Of a stretch of DNA of 64,000 nucleotides, positions 46,001 through 48,440 are shown one piece after another (position 1 is the first letter of the stretch; each line of letters starts with the position of its first letter). The notes below the pieces were generated by a model that saw only the letters and a list, made by a program, of their open reading frames with translations, did no database searches and had not been told where the DNA came from. A program made the position numbers and the translations under genes. The stretch comes from Babylonia areolata. Lineage: Eukaryota > Mollusca > Gastropoda > Neogastropoda > Buccinidae. The stretch is taken from contig NC_134896.1 in NCBI RefSeq assembly GCF_041734735.1, positions 37,916,039 through 37,980,038 on the forward strand, in the 5' to 3' direction.

Positions 46001-48440
46001 AAAATATTGCTATGCCAAGTGTGATAGAATAACATGGTCATTATAATTATGATATAGTTTTGATGTAGATATTAGTATAGATTGAAATGATCATTATAAT
46101 CATGTGCAAACTGTCACAGAATGAATTGATTACGATAATACCAAAATTTCTTGTATAAGATACAATGATCATTATATTCATGATTTTTGTCAGCACCTGC
46201 TATAGAATGAAATGGATGTTGATGTGTGTTGTGCTGTGTGTCAGGCTGTCAGTGGTTGAAGGTTTGCTGGATGTTGGTGTGTGTTGTGCTGTGTGTCAGG
46301 CTGTCAGTGGTTGAAGGTTTGCTGGATGTTGTGTGTTGTGCTGTGTGTCAGGCTGTCAGTGGTTGAAGGTTTTCTGGATGTTGATGTGCGTTGTGCTGTG
46401 TGTCAGGTTGTCAGTGGTTGAATGTTTTGCTGAATGTTGATGTCTGTTGTGCTGTGTGTCAGGCTGTCAGTGGTTGAAGGTTTGCTGGATGTTGTGTGTT
46501 GTGCTGTGTGTCAGGCTGTCAGTGGTTGAAGGTTTGCTGGATGTTGTGTGTTGTGCTGTGTGTCAGGCTGTCAGTGGTTGGAGGTTTGCCGGATGTTGAT
46601 GTGTGTCAGGCTGTCAGTGGTTGAAGGTTTGCTGGATGTTGATGTGTGTCAGGCCGTTAGTGGTTGAAGGTTTGCTGGATGTTGATGTGTGTCAGGCTGT
46701 CAGTGGTTGAATGTTTTGCTGGATGTTGATGTGTGTCAGGCTGTCAGTGGTTGAAGGTTTGCTGGATGTTGATGTGTGTCAGGCTGTCAGTGGTTGAAGG
46801 TTTGCTGGATGTTGATGTGTGTCAGGCTGTCAGTGGTTGAAGGTTTGCTGGATGTTGATGTGTGTCAGGCTGTCAGTGGTTGAAGGTTTGCTGGATGTTG
46901 ATGTGTGTCAGGCTGTCAGTGGTTGAAGGTTTGCTGGATGTTGATGTGTGTCAGGCTGTCAGTGGTTGAAGGTTTGCTGGATGTTGATGTGTGTCAGGCT
47001 GTCAGTGGTTGAAGGTTTGCTGGATGTTGATGTGTGTCAGGCTGTCAGTGGTTGAAGGTTTGCTGGATGTTGATGTGTGTCAGGCTGTCAGTGGTTGAAG
47101 GTTTGCTGGATGTTGATGTGCGTTGTGCTGTGTGTCAGGCTGTCCACTGCCTCCTGGCTGTCGCTTTCGTCCAGCCCAGAGCAGCGGGTGAAGGAGCTGG
47201 AGAGGCTGGTGCAGCAACTGCAGGCCGACTTGGACAAGGTGAGGGTTGCTCACACTGCTCTTCCTTTCCCCTCACCATCCCCGGCATGATCCACTGTGCT
47301 TCTTTGGGCTTTGATCCTTGTCAGCACGTACCGTCATAGCTAGAGTAGGATCTCTTGTCCCTGGCACAGCTTGGTACTACATCATCATCATCATCATCAG
47401 TATCATCACAAGTACATCACAGTCCTATGTCCTTAACAGGAGACAGATTTGGAAAGCTGGTTTAAAGACAACAAAGAAAACAAATTCTTTGAAATGTGCA
47501 TTGAGCTTTAGTGTACTCCACATTATATACAGAACTAGCTTGTTGCTTGGTATTTGGTGCACATGACGGGGTCAGTGACAGCTGATTTTACAGCATCACA
47601 CCTCATAGTCCACTGAAAACTGACTTGCTCATTGACTTTTGATCTTACATTGAACATAACAATATTGTGCTATTACTTGCTCAAACCTTCAATTCATACT
47701 CAGTTTCACACTTGAAACCTTATTTTTACTTCCTGGATGCACAGTTATAGTCAGTTAATATAAACTTGAAGTATAATATCAGACAGCTGGCATCCTGATT
47801 TTTTTTTTCACTGGCAGAATTGAGTCAGGCAGTTGGAATCAGGTCATGGGGTTCTTTAACTGCTCTGACGGCAGAAGGTGGCATGGAACTGTTCCTGTAT
47901 CTTTGAGGAAGGGCTTAAAATTCACAGAAACATTCAAGTGTGTAATATTGTGAGTTATTCACTCTGACCTGTGGGGTTTTGCACAGTTGTTTTTTTGTGA
48001 GGGCTGAATACACATAGATATGCTCAGACAATACAGTTTACCATCTTTATATAACATGGGCAGGGAGGTACAGCATAGTGCATAGCTGTGTGTGCACTGT
48101 GTGGAAAAAGTTAACAACAGCAGACAACGGTGTCCCAAACGAGTGCATGCACAACTGCGTATGTGTGTGGGATTGTCTTTCAATGTGTGCTGTATAAAGC
48201 TGTCTGCAGTGAGGGCTGCCTTTCAGTGTGTGTGTCTGCTCTACAAAGCTTTGTACATTGAGGGTGTGAAGGCGCAGTGTGGTGTGGCTGTTTCAGGAAC
48301 GTCGCCGCACGTCCAAACAGGAAGCAGAGATCCAGGACCTGAGGGCAGAGAACGTGCGCCTCCAGGAGGAGTCACAGACGGCAGCCGCCCAGCTCCGGCG
48401 CTTCACAGAGTGGTTCTTCAACACCATTGACCGACAGTGA
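2315..48440 (+). CDS. SIPA1L: SIPA1L-family Rap GTPase-activating protein (SPAR-like), 24 coding exons
   Basis: Signal-induced proliferation-associated 1-like proteins switch off Rap1/Rap2 by speeding GTP hydrolysis. In animals studied they sit at the cell cortex, junctions and post-synaptic actin. Joining 24 GT-AG exons gives 1688 residues, against about 1800 in human SIPA1L1. In order: a disordered N-terminal half with family motifs [10 protein letters not shown] (about residue 229) and [13 protein letters not shown]; a RapGAP domain from about residue 528 to 850 with the HIGND motif holding the catalytic Asn (about 739); a linker domain; a PDZ domain (about 984-1066); a Ser-rich tail with the conserved TKYLLGQ and DWTDLV patches; and a C-terminal coiled coil ending TEWFFNTID. 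The start ATG has A at -3 and an in-frame stop 12 bases upstream. The vertebrate paralogs SIPA1L1/2/3 cannot be told apart here, as expected for a pre-duplication single-copy gene. A counterpart of the vertebrate segment just after the PDZ was not found. Orthology is confident; cellular role is inferred from the family. Confidence 0.95.
4190..4880 (-). mobile_element. SINE, interrupted copy
   Basis: Shares with the copy at 5815-6215 the 'cacaacagatttct', 'aagtggatttttctaca', 'aacccttttgtta', 'gggttcttt' and 'gcatccagaccac' segments in the same order. About 320 bases of unrelated sequence (about 4265-4590) separate the left part from the rest. It is the more diverged of the two copies. Confidence 0.7.
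5815..6215 (-). mobile_element. tRNA-headed SINE
   Basis: Read on the minus strand it begins with a tRNA-like head (box-A-like 'gatggcctagaggtaacgcg', box-B-like 'cgtttgaatcac'). The body contains 'accttgagtggtggtctgg' and ends in 'aaatacaaatacaaa'. A related copy in the opposite direction lies at 57205-57535. Confidence 0.8.
7600..8465 (+). repeat. 33-bp minisatellite running into exon 2
   Basis: Units of about 33 bases with core 'aatatgtgacatggc', first degenerate (7600-8090), then regular (8130-8450). The last unit overlaps the acceptor 'gtggcacag' of exon 2. Because the unit is a multiple of three, both strands stay open over long distances. The plus-strand frame is open from 8096 and continues in frame into exon 2. 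Confidence 0.9.
8466..8617 (+). CDS. SIPA1L: SIPA1L-like exon 2 (start of RapGAP domain)
   Basis: Completes residue 524 and runs to 574. The segment [19 protein letters not shown] matches vertebrate EHWNYFGADENLGPVAVSI, followed by [11 protein letters not shown]. Acceptor cacag, donor GTGGGC, ends in phase 0. Confidence 0.95.
8618..9462. repeat. SIPA1L intron 2 with an 81-bp array that copies the exon 3 acceptor
   Basis: From about 9044 the intron is made of units of 80-87 bases. Each contains 'ttgttgcag' followed by a copy of the first ~38 bases of exon 3. Copies begin at 9053, 9134, 9214, 9301 and 9381; the real exon begins at 9463. Most copies still translate to variants of [12 protein letters not shown]. 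The first part of the intron (8618-8990) shows nothing recognisable. Confidence 0.93.
9463..9651 (+). CDS. SIPA1L: SIPA1L-like exon 3 (RapGAP)
   Basis: Residues 575-637. [15 protein letters not shown] and [10 protein letters not shown] match the vertebrate RapGAP region, then [12 protein letters not shown]. Phase 0 at both ends. The acceptor chosen is the last of six similar ones because only this copy keeps the family sequence open downstream. Confidence 0.95.
9652..10284. other. SIPA1L intron 3
   Basis: Contains a (TG)n tract at about 9878-9932. The rest is AT-rich and shows no recognisable element. The part before the acceptor is a loose 'gtgatg' repeat. Confidence 0.8.
10285..10360 (+). 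CDS. SIPA1L: SIPA1L-like exon 4 (RapGAP)
   Basis: Residues 638-662 plus one base. [20 protein letters not shown] aligns with vertebrate [20 protein letters not shown]. Acceptor taacag, donor GTCAGT. Confidence 0.95.
10361..10923. other. SIPA1L intron 4
   Basis: 563 bases, AT-rich. A short direct repeat of 'cagatttctactcat' lies near 10716-10746. Nothing else recognised. Confidence 0.8.
10924..11022 (+). CDS. SIPA1L: SIPA1L-like exon 5 (RapGAP)
   Basis: Residues 663-695 plus one base: [18 protein letters not shown], then [13 protein letters not shown]. Matches the vertebrate [21 protein letters not shown] region. Acceptor tttgcag, donor GTAAGA. Confidence 0.95.
11023..11578. other. SIPA1L intron 5
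   Basis: Degenerate units of about 60 bases (11120-11390) share 'gacagtatataa', 'ataagggc' and 'tgatagtgatac'. They are followed by (TG)n (11402-11422) and a (GA)n tract (about 11506-11530) near the acceptor. Confidence 0.85.
11579..11682 (+). CDS. SIPA1L: SIPA1L-like exon 6 (RapGAP)
   Basis: Residues 696-730: [20 protein letters not shown], then [15 protein letters not shown], aligning with vertebrate [20 protein letters not shown] and HVSTMLPYTPNNKQQ. Acceptor tttgcag, donor GTCAGT, ends in phase 0. Confidence 0.95.
11683..12015 (+). repeat. C/T-rich degenerate array after exon 6
   Basis: Loose repeats of 'cttccaccaccacttc' and 'ccccttccttccccaccaccacag' type follow the exon 6 donor. They resemble the last ~30 bases of exon 6 (ccttcacccccaacaaccac), so the array may have grown from that exon end; the likeness is moderate. 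Confidence 0.6.
12020..13465 (-). mobile_element. Decayed LINE, endonuclease end to reverse transcriptase
   Basis: Several minus-strand pieces, in different frames, line up in LINE order. From right to left they resemble an endonuclease/RT linker ([26 protein letters not shown] then NNKPW), the RT N-terminus ([21 protein letters not shown]), and the RT core ([16 protein letters not shown]; a degraded copy of the QGCVLSPLL motif). The order and wording match the jockey-superfamily LINEs common in fish and molluscs. Many frame changes and stops show it is long dead. It fills most of SIPA1L intron 6. Confidence 0.8.
13466..13743. other. End of SIPA1L intron 6
   Basis: Unique-looking sequence leading to the exon 7 acceptor 'gactgtttcag'. 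No element recognised. Confidence 0.7.
13744..13901 (+). CDS. SIPA1L: SIPA1L-like exon 7 (RapGAP catalytic segment)
   Basis: Residues 731-782 plus two bases. [20 protein letters not shown] is almost identical to vertebrate SIPA1L and to Rap1[13 protein letters not shown]. The Asn of HIGND (about residue 739) corresponds to the Rap1GAP catalytic 'asparagine thumb'. [11 protein letters not shown] follows. Donor GTAAAC. Confidence 0.96.
13902..14112 (+). repeat. 44-bp minisatellite copying the exon 7 donor, part 1
   Basis: Starting at the real donor (cgttacag|gtaaac), about five degenerate 42-44-base units follow. Each carries versions of 'gtaaacatccac', 'tgaacagaacaaac' and a 'gctacag' end. 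Units here are the most diverged, as expected of the oldest part of the array. Confidence 0.85.
14113..14720 (+). mobile_element. Internally deleted pogo/Tigger-like DNA transposon, copy 1
   Basis: A start like MPK[17 protein letters not shown] (in-frame stop at the fifth codon, TGA) is joined directly to a C-terminal part ending [20 protein letters not shown], so the DDE core is missing. This N- and C-terminal pairing is typical of pogo/Tigger-type transposases. The right end is 'agaccggactttacggta', preceded by the 'gtgcggctta' motif. A matching left inverted end was not found. It sits inside the 44-bp minisatellite. Non-autonomous. Confidence 0.75.
14721..15029 (+). repeat. 44-bp minisatellite, part 2
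   Basis: Seven units. The first six begin at 'ctacag|gtaaa' and the last two match the end of part 1, which marks the start of the duplicated segment (about 14945). Confidence 0.9.
15030..15620 (+). mobile_element. Pogo/Tigger-like DNA transposon, copy 2 (915 bases downstream of copy 1)
   Basis: Nearly identical to copy 1 and shifted by 915 bases, including the flanking minisatellite units. It therefore arose by tandem duplication of the region and not by a second insertion. One copy of the short 'gcggcttataagccagt' repeat is missing relative to copy 1. Confidence 0.8.
15621..16180 (+). repeat. 44-bp minisatellite, part 3
   Basis: About 12-13 units of 44 bases, most with a perfect 'ctacag|gtaaac' junction. 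Variants differ in the bases just before the junction (tcgctacag, tttctacag, ttactacag). The last two units are diverged. Confidence 0.93.
16181..16363. other. End of SIPA1L intron 7
   Basis: Unique sequence leading to the acceptor 'tctgtttcag'. No element seen. Confidence 0.7.
16364..16470 (+). CDS. SIPA1L: SIPA1L-like exon 8 (RapGAP)
   Basis: Completes S783 and codes to residue 818 plus one base: [31 protein letters not shown]. Matches vertebrate VAVTRSRDVPSFGPPIP and FRDFLLAK. Donor GTAAGT. Confidence 0.96.
16471..16760 (+). repeat. ~55-bp array copying the end of exon 8
   Basis: Four to five degenerate C/T/A-rich units. Each starts with a version of 'atttcctcatggccac', which is the last coding sequence of exon 8 (gatttcctcatggccaaaa). 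The donor itself is not kept in the copies. Confidence 0.8.
16830..17128 (+). repeat. ~50-bp array copying the exon 9 acceptor
   Basis: About six degenerate units of the form 'ttttgctgtgttgtgcag' followed by 'tcatcagtaatgttgactgtg'. The real junction is 'tgtgttgtgcag|tcatcaatgcag', so each unit repeats the acceptor and about eight exon bases. Confidence 0.85.
17129..17263 (+). CDS. SIPA1L: SIPA1L-like exon 9 (end of RapGAP domain)
   Basis: Residues 819-863 plus one base: [20 protein letters not shown] then [13 protein letters not shown]. Nearly identical to vertebrate [20 protein letters not shown] and [12 protein letters not shown]. Donor GTAAGT. Confidence 0.96.
17421..17755 (+). mobile_element. 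tRNA-headed SINE (second family)
   Basis: Starts with a tRNA-like head: box-A-like 'tggcgaagtggttagc' and box-B-like 'gggtttgaatccc'. A body follows and ends near 'atcatcaacattatt'. The head does not form a full tRNA acceptor stem with the downstream sequence, so it is not called a tRNA gene. Confidence 0.7.
17810..18295 (+). mobile_element. Dispersed repeat, related to 25480-25870
   Basis: Shares with the opposite-strand copy at 25480-25870 a segment reading 'cagagc.ggcac.actgaacac' then 'cagcagcagtgca'. Likely a non-autonomous retroelement; class not certain. Confidence 0.55.
18405..19100 (+). repeat. TG-rich ~30-bp array before exon 10
   Basis: Units of the form 'gtgtgtcactgagggatgtatgtgtg' repeat with variation up to the acceptor 'tgtggtggacag'. 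The region has no real pyrimidine tract. Confidence 0.85.
19105..19202 (+). CDS. SIPA1L: SIPA1L-like exon 10
   Basis: Residues 864-896: [20 protein letters not shown], then [10 protein letters not shown]. Aligns with vertebrate SLASKKKEKSKPYPGAEL and SMGAIVWAVRA just after the RapGAP domain. Donor GTTGGT, ends in phase 0. Confidence 0.92.
19203..19615. repeat. SIPA1L intron 10, TG-rich degenerate array
   Basis: Units of roughly 70-120 bases share 'gtgttcttggcca.ggg.ttctg.tca' and 'cttgacaaaatgtgtgtg'. The last one abuts the acceptor 'tgtgtgtgcag'. A pure (TG)n tract lies at 19279-19317. Confidence 0.8.
19616..19761 (+). CDS. SIPA1L: SIPA1L-like exon 11
   Basis: Residues 897-944 plus two bases: [19 protein letters not shown], then [14 protein letters not shown]. 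Aligns with vertebrate MELDCLLGISNEFIVLIEQ and VVFNCSCRDVIGWT. Donor GTGCTC (weak but in phase). The frame stays open beyond the donor, but only the spliced form continues the family sequence. Confidence 0.92.
19893..20235 (+). mobile_element. tRNA(Ser/Leu)-headed SINE
   Basis: Head with box-A-like 'tagccgagcggttaaa' and box-B-like 'gggttcaaatctt', then 'gggtggagatttttcctatc' and 'tgtgtatacgcaagcag'. A reverse copy of the same family lies at 43050-43390 and a fragment at 51835-51962. It lies in SIPA1L intron 11 (19762-20540). Confidence 0.8.
20541..20655 (+). CDS. SIPA1L: SIPA1L-like exon 12
   Basis: Completes residue 945 and runs to 983: [14 protein letters not shown] then [19 protein letters not shown], matching vertebrate SLKIFYERGECVSV and IEEIKEIVKRLQFVSKGCE. 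Acceptor 'gatatgtgtgtgcag' has a TG tract instead of pyrimidines. Donor GTCAGC. Confidence 0.94.
20690..21840 (+). repeat. 29-32-bp minisatellite, about 1.15 kb
   Basis: Units of the form 'gactgggtccttactgtccttgtctgccttgt' (32) and a shorter version with 'cctttgccttgt' (29) are mixed through the array. Occupies most of the first half of SIPA1L intron 12. Confidence 0.95.
21890..22500 (+). repeat. ~30-bp minisatellite with repeated 'tttcag', before the PDZ exon
   Basis: Units 'gagggtgaatcaagtgagaagtgacttt' plus 'cag'. I count 17 'tttcag' in the array, with the real acceptor 'gtgtttcag' following at 22525. The units could come from the acceptor region, but they do not clearly carry exon sequence. 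Confidence 0.9.
22526..22776 (+). CDS. SIPA1L: SIPA1L-like exon 13 (PDZ domain)
   Basis: Residues 984-1066 plus two bases, a full PDZ core in one exon. [18 protein letters not shown] carries the carboxylate-binding loop GLGF-type sequence LGQLGFHI. Then [40 protein letters not shown] and VKVVVVPP match vertebrate SIPA1L PDZ domains closely. Donor GTGAGC. Confidence 0.97.
23120..23960 (+). repeat. ~75-bp G-rich minisatellite
   Basis: About 10-11 degenerate units with 'gtggtggtgtg.agg.atgtgtgtctatattgtaagggg' and 'gcaaggggagggggtatatgtata'. The plus strand has many G3-G6 runs. Confidence 0.85.
24496..24654 (+). CDS. Possible extra (cassette) exon of the SIPA1L-like gene
   Basis: 159 bases between 'gagacag' and a donor GTATCA, open in the phase required by the flanking exons (phase 2 in and out) and GC-rich at third positions. 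It would add 53 residues, Pro/Leu-rich, between the PDZ domain and exon 14. No homology is recognised, the acceptor lacks a pyrimidine tract and another frame is open too, so this is weak. Confidence 0.25.
   Translation, partial: GVDHFQHPPFLHPPGVCAHPLLSRPNAFSVTSSSTGHSAALSQPASAATALG
25480..25870 (-). mobile_element. Dispersed repeat, related to 17810-18295
   Basis: The reverse complement contains the 'cagagctggcac.actgaacac' and 'cagcagcagtgca' segments of the other copy. It lies in SIPA1L intron 13. Confidence 0.5.
26990..27485 (+). repeat. 44-bp minisatellite A in intron 13
   Basis: About eleven units of 'ggtgatgtaaatagcttgat' plus 'gtgtgagaacag.tggactggaggg'. Spacing measured between 27210, 27254 and 27298 is exactly 44. 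Degenerate units extend upstream to about 26850. Confidence 0.95.
27590..29100 (+). repeat. 44-bp minisatellite B in intron 13
   Basis: More than 30 units of 'cacagtaactgaccacag' plus 'ttctcacagacacacactgtccttgt'. Spacing 28261 to 28305 is 44. A higher-order pattern (cagatac / cggatac / taatggtaac variants) repeats between 28200 and 28600, showing recent block duplication. Confidence 0.95.
30287..30672 (+). CDS. SIPA1L: SIPA1L-like exon 14 (Ser/Thr-rich tail)
   Basis: Residues 1067-1195 plus one base. [13 protein letters not shown] lines up with vertebrate SSDGRPLERRLSPG; the rest is Ser/Thr-rich and disordered ([30 protein letters not shown]). Acceptor 'gctgactttcag', donor GTGAGT. Confidence 0.88.
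30690..31360 (+). repeat. C/T-rich ~30-bp array after exon 14 (left half)
   Basis: Units such as 'tgtctcctgtacttcctgtctg' repeat about 20 times. The same motif resumes at about 33000-33270, so the array was split by the element at 31365-32996. The unit resembles the end of exon 14 (gactactccctgtcca). Confidence 0.85.
31365..32996. mobile_element. 1.6-kb element with 12-bp inverted ends, unclassified
   Basis: Begins GACTCACTTGTG (31365-31376) and ends with its exact reverse complement CACAAGTGAGTC (32985-32996). It is inserted in a C/T-rich array that continues on both sides. The left part contains a (TG)n tract. Toward the right end lies a tRNA-like segment (about 32803-32877) followed by about 33 T. 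No transposase is recognised. The 5' end looks like a repeat common in gastropod DNA (memory, not searched). Confidence 0.7.
32803..32912 (+). mobile_element. tRNA-like SINE head with poly(T), nested in the 1.6-kb element
   Basis: Box-A-like 'tagtgtaatggataagg' and box-B-like 'gggttcgaatctgg' are spaced as in a tRNA, followed by a run of about 33 T. The 5' and 3' ends do not pair as an acceptor stem, so this is a SINE-type relic and not a tRNA gene. Confidence 0.55.
33000..33270 (+). repeat. C/T-rich array (right half)
   Basis: Continues the 'ctgtctcctg.act.cctgtc' pattern of 30690-31360 after the inserted element. Confidence 0.75.
33755..34870 (+). mobile_element. Decayed LINE reverse transcriptase fragment
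   Basis: Plus-strand pieces in different frames match the RT end of CR1/L2-type LINEs: a QFGFSGT-like segment, a broken VPQGSVL motif, 'FVLSRL' followed by 'GWLP' (compare SRLDYCNGLLAGLP), and a 'SLHWL'-like region. Many stops and shifts. No 5' part is visible. It lies in SIPA1L intron 14. Confidence 0.7.
35150..36480. repeat. TG/CT-rich simple-sequence region in intron 14
   Basis: Includes (CA)n near 35248-35266, (TG)n 35529-35562, TG-rich 35849-35930, and two copies of a ~190-base segment (about 36045-36240 and 36240-36445) with 'gggctgtaaacattttg', 'gttctctctgccact' and (CT)n followed by (TG)n. Confidence 0.8.
36485..37128. other. End of SIPA1L intron 14
   Basis: Mostly unique sequence with no recognised gene. 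A (TG)n tract (37098-37121) lies directly before the acceptor 'ttttacag'. Confidence 0.7.
37129..37172 (+). CDS. SIPA1L: SIPA1L-like exon 15 (44-base small exon)
   Basis: Completes residue 1196 and codes to 1210: [15 protein letters not shown]. Supported by phase (1 in, 0 out), the acceptor 'ttttacag' and donor GTAATG, and by the need to connect exons 14 and 16. The sequence itself is not conserved enough to prove it. Confidence 0.7.
37173..37879. other. First half of SIPA1L intron 15
   Basis: No element or coding sequence recognised. Confidence 0.6.
37880..38700 (+). repeat. 52-64-bp minisatellite in intron 15
   Basis: Units contain 'ggacagtgatcctgtcaccatggctcttac' and 'acggcactgtgcactgca'. 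The period is 52 in the regular part (38402 to 38454), longer (about 63) at the left. Confidence 0.93.
38709..38829 (+). CDS. SIPA1L: SIPA1L-like exon 16
   Basis: Residues 1211-1250 plus one base: [17 protein letters not shown], then [12 protein letters not shown]. Disordered, little conserved; chosen on phase and splice signals (acceptor ggttttcag, donor GTCAGT). Confidence 0.82.
38830..39620. other. First part of SIPA1L intron 16
   Basis: AT-rich. A purine-rich stretch lies near 39150-39190. No gene or known element recognised. Confidence 0.6.
39625..39996 (+). repeat. 73-80-bp array ending at the exon 17 acceptor
   Basis: Five units anchored by 'gatgcagaattcattc' (about 39633, 39712, 39792, 39866, 39939) followed by 'atgaatgtgtgaggtat' and 'tctggtggtgcatgcctg'. 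The last unit ends at 'tctggtggtggttgtcag', the real acceptor. Confidence 0.9.
39997..40299 (+). CDS. SIPA1L: SIPA1L-like exon 17
   Basis: Residues 1251-1351 plus one base. [10 protein letters not shown] aligns with the conserved vertebrate SKYLIGW patch, preceded by [10 protein letters not shown]. The rest is Pro/Gly/Ala/Ser-rich. Donor GTGAGT. Confidence 0.9.
40300..40947 (+). repeat. SIPA1L intron 17 with a 25-40-bp array resembling the exon 18 acceptor
   Basis: About twelve units of 'tgttaatgtgtacag' followed by 'atgagaaagaagagc' (40480-40910). The real junction reads 'tgttaatgtaaactgg...atttcag|atgaca', so units repeat an AG acceptor and a look-alike of the first six exon bases. Confidence 0.8.
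40948..41065 (+). CDS. SIPA1L: SIPA1L-like exon 18
   Basis: Residues 1352-1390 plus two bases: [19 protein letters not shown], then [15 protein letters not shown]. Comparable to the basic region before the SPAR C-terminal domain. Acceptor atatttcag, donor GTATGT. Confidence 0.88.
41130..41660 (+). repeat. 20-40-bp array in intron 18
   Basis: Units 'tagctggccactgtgtttatg' repeat about 17 times with variable linkers. A homopolymeric T/G run lies near 41518-41538. Confidence 0.9.
41748..41922 (+). CDS. SIPA1L: SIPA1L-like exon 19
   Basis: Residues 1391-1449: [17 protein letters not shown], then [14 protein letters not shown], which aligns with vertebrate TIEEDLKKLIDLES. Phase 0 at the end, donor GTGAGA. 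Confidence 0.93.
41923..42397. other. SIPA1L intron 19
   Basis: A short array of 'gttctgtcctgatctgt' (about 41935-42035) and a tandem duplication of about 50 bases ('attcaaactt.ttgtaaaccca', 42300-42385) next to the acceptor. Nothing else seen. Confidence 0.75.
42398..42606 (+). CDS. SIPA1L: SIPA1L-like exon 20
   Basis: Residues 1450-1518 plus two bases. [20 protein letters not shown] aligns with vertebrate SRRALHRTLSDESIYNSQ, a conserved phosphosite-like patch; [10 protein letters not shown] follows. Acceptor ctctttcag, donor GTGAGT. Confidence 0.94.
42845..43051. mobile_element. Dispersed repeat with terminal (CA)n
   Basis: Starts 'tgatgatgattatatggata', contains 'tttacaaacacggagtcattt' and 'aggctgcctacctgggtag', and ends in (CA)n at 43010-43051. 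The layout looks like a common gastropod non-autonomous repeat; class not certain. Confidence 0.5.
43050..43390 (-). mobile_element. tRNA-headed SINE, reverse copy of the 19893 family
   Basis: The reverse complement begins 'gatgcagtggtcaaatggtt' with a box-B-like 'tgttcaatccccatcc', followed by 'gggtggagattttttt' and 'tgtgtatacacactcag'. Lies in SIPA1L intron 20. Confidence 0.8.
43530..43660 (+). CDS. SIPA1L: SIPA1L-like exon 21
   Basis: Completes residue 1519 and codes to 1562 plus one base. [20 protein letters not shown] aligns with vertebrate [20 protein letters not shown]. Donor GTGAGG. Confidence 0.95.
43661..43844 (+). repeat. ~23-bp array after the exon 21 donor
   Basis: Units 'tagagagtgagacacag' repeat from shortly after the donor (gaaa|gtgagggcacac) and resume after the SINE at about 44225-44560. 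Many units contain 'gtgaga', which resembles the donor itself. Confidence 0.75.
43845..44225 (-). mobile_element. tRNA-headed SINE splitting the array of intron 21
   Basis: Minus-strand copy of the SINE at 1040-1412: left end 'ggaggcttcacttcattc', middle 'gtgccaagtgcatgctgcac', right end with a box-B-like 'gggtttgaatcctgg' on the minus strand. The surrounding array continues on both sides. Confidence 0.8.
44225..44565 (+). repeat. ~23-bp array of intron 21, right part
   Basis: Continues the 'gagtgagaca' type units with 'cagttatggagagtgagac' variants, becoming degenerate toward 44560. Confidence 0.7.
44729..45420 (-). mobile_element. 3' end of an L2/CR1-type LINE
   Basis: An open frame of 178 codons (45406-44870, minus) codes the C-terminal RT region: [73 protein letters not shown]. 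The 3' UTR ends in an ATT microsatellite, the usual tail of this group. The 5' end is truncated at about 45420. The open frame and good match suggest a younger insertion than the other LINE pieces here. Confidence 0.85.
45537..45672 (+). CDS. SIPA1L: SIPA1L-like exon 22
   Basis: Residues 1563-1607 plus two bases. Two Pro-rich clusters ([19 protein letters not shown]) around an acidic HREDSEDE stretch. Acceptor tattgcag, donor GTAAGC. Confidence 0.88.
45673..46215. other. First part of SIPA1L intron 22
   Basis: AT-rich unique sequence; no element recognised. Confidence 0.6.
46216..47138 (+). repeat. 43/57-bp minisatellite copying the exon 23 acceptor
   Basis: About 19 units of 'gtgtgtcag' followed by 'gctgtcagtggttgaaggtt' and 'tgctggatgttgat'. 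Early units carry an extra 'gttgtgctgt'; later ones are 43 bases and almost identical. The real junction is 'tgtgtgtcag|gctgtccactgcc', so each unit repeats the acceptor and six exon bases. Confidence 0.95.
47139..47238 (+). CDS. SIPA1L: SIPA1L-like exon 23 (start of coiled coil)
   Basis: Completes residue 1608 and codes to 1641: [20 protein letters not shown], then ADLDK. A heptad pattern matches vertebrate [20 protein letters not shown]. The acceptor used is the last of a long series. Donor GTGAGG. Confidence 0.94.
47239..48296. other. SIPA1L intron 23
   Basis: About 1 kb without recognised elements apart from a short (ATC)n at 47382-47397 and a TG-rich stretch near 48220. Confidence 0.7.
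48297..48440 (+). CDS. SIPA1L: SIPA1L-like exon 24 (C-terminus, stop)
   Basis: Residues 1642-1688 and stop. [20 protein letters not shown], then [15 protein letters not shown]. Matches vertebrate AEVQHLREDNLRLQEES and KKFTEWVFNTIDMS. Coiled coil. TGA at 48438-48440. Confidence 0.97.
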   Translation, partial: ERRRTSKQEAEIQDLRAENVRLQEESQTAAAQLRRFTEWFFNTIDRQ

